DNA of 52,403 nt from an uncultured Bacteroidia bacterium (GTDB lineage: Bacteria; Bacteroidota; Bacteroidia; Bacteroidales; Prolixibacteraceae): contig CAINVV010000102.1 in assembly GCA_903854235.1 (NCBI GenBank), positions 1-52,403 on the forward strand. Direction: 5' to 3'. The notes beneath the pieces are model-generated. The model did no database searches. It worked only from the letters and a program-made list of their open reading frames with translations, and was not told the DNA's origin. Shown piece after piece: positions 52,363 to 52,403 of this stretch; within the stretch, counting starts at the first letter, position 1, and each line of letters starts with the position of its first letter. A program made the position numbers and the translations under genes.

Positions 52363-52403
52363 ATCTCGAACTCTTTTTCTGTTGAAAAGAGTATAAAAAA
52401 CCA

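Overview
This 52.4 kb window is a piece of a Bacteroidota chromosome, most likely order Bacteroidales or a marine relative such as Marinilabiliales or Prolixibacteraceae. Three things point there. The synteny blocks yicC-gmk-nadD-priA and parA-parB-DUF5683-mltD are typical of the group. Several protein families are largely restricted to it (DUF5063, DUF5683, OstA-like 716-aa protein, 'HGIHSPF' methyltransferase-like protein). Promoter-like TAnnTTTG elements sit just upstream of several genes while Shine-Dalgarno sequences are weak. Species-level assignment is inference.

Region 1 (1-8.2 kb) is a polysaccharide-degradation cluster, all on the + strand: the 3' end of an alginate-lyase-family gene, two exported heparinase II/III-type lyases, an exported agarase-like clan A glycoside hydrolase and a secreted protein of unknown function. 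No SusC/SusD pair is visible, so the locus probably extends to the left. A secreted sialidase/BNR protein lies at 11.5-12.7 kb.

Region 2 (8.3-11.5 kb) is the least ordinary part. Two paralogous ~55-aa one-helix membrane proteins, too short for routine gene calling, are each followed directly by a copy of a ~240-bp non-coding repeat studded with 5-bp-stem, 3-nt-loop hairpins. A CPBP-family membrane protease lies between the two copies, a DUF4395 membrane protein follows, and a 25-bp-arm perfect inverted repeat closes the region.

Region 3 (12.9-18.8 kb, - strand) holds nucleic-acid enzymes: an RhlE-type helicase, an RlmI-type rRNA methyltransferase, a DEDDy 3'-5' exonuclease, a DUF5063 protein and RecQ. 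Region 4 (18.9-24.9 kb, + strand) is guaB followed by envelope-biogenesis genes: a SurA-like lipoprotein, SurA and an OstA/LptA-like protein. Region 5 (24.9-34.6 kb) is mixed: DUF2795, cobalamin adenosyltransferase, a MacB/LolD-type ATPase, a lipoprotein of unknown function, a degenerate methyltransferase-like protein, RecG, a stand-alone RnfD-like protein, slipin, a MORN/TonB_C protein, YbjQ and a small membrane protein.

Region 6 (34.6-45.8 kb, + strand) is a housekeeping block: yicC, gmk, nadD, priA, parA, parB, DUF5683, mltD, and ettA after one oppositely oriented small membrane protein. Between the convergent ettA and punA genes there is a promoter-like element plus an intrinsic terminator with no gene between them, a candidate small RNA. 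Region 7 (46.0-52.4 kb) has punA-lpxK-sppA (- strand, overlapping), folK (+), and upp, radC, rpsT and two identical tRNA-Glu(UUC) genes (- strand).
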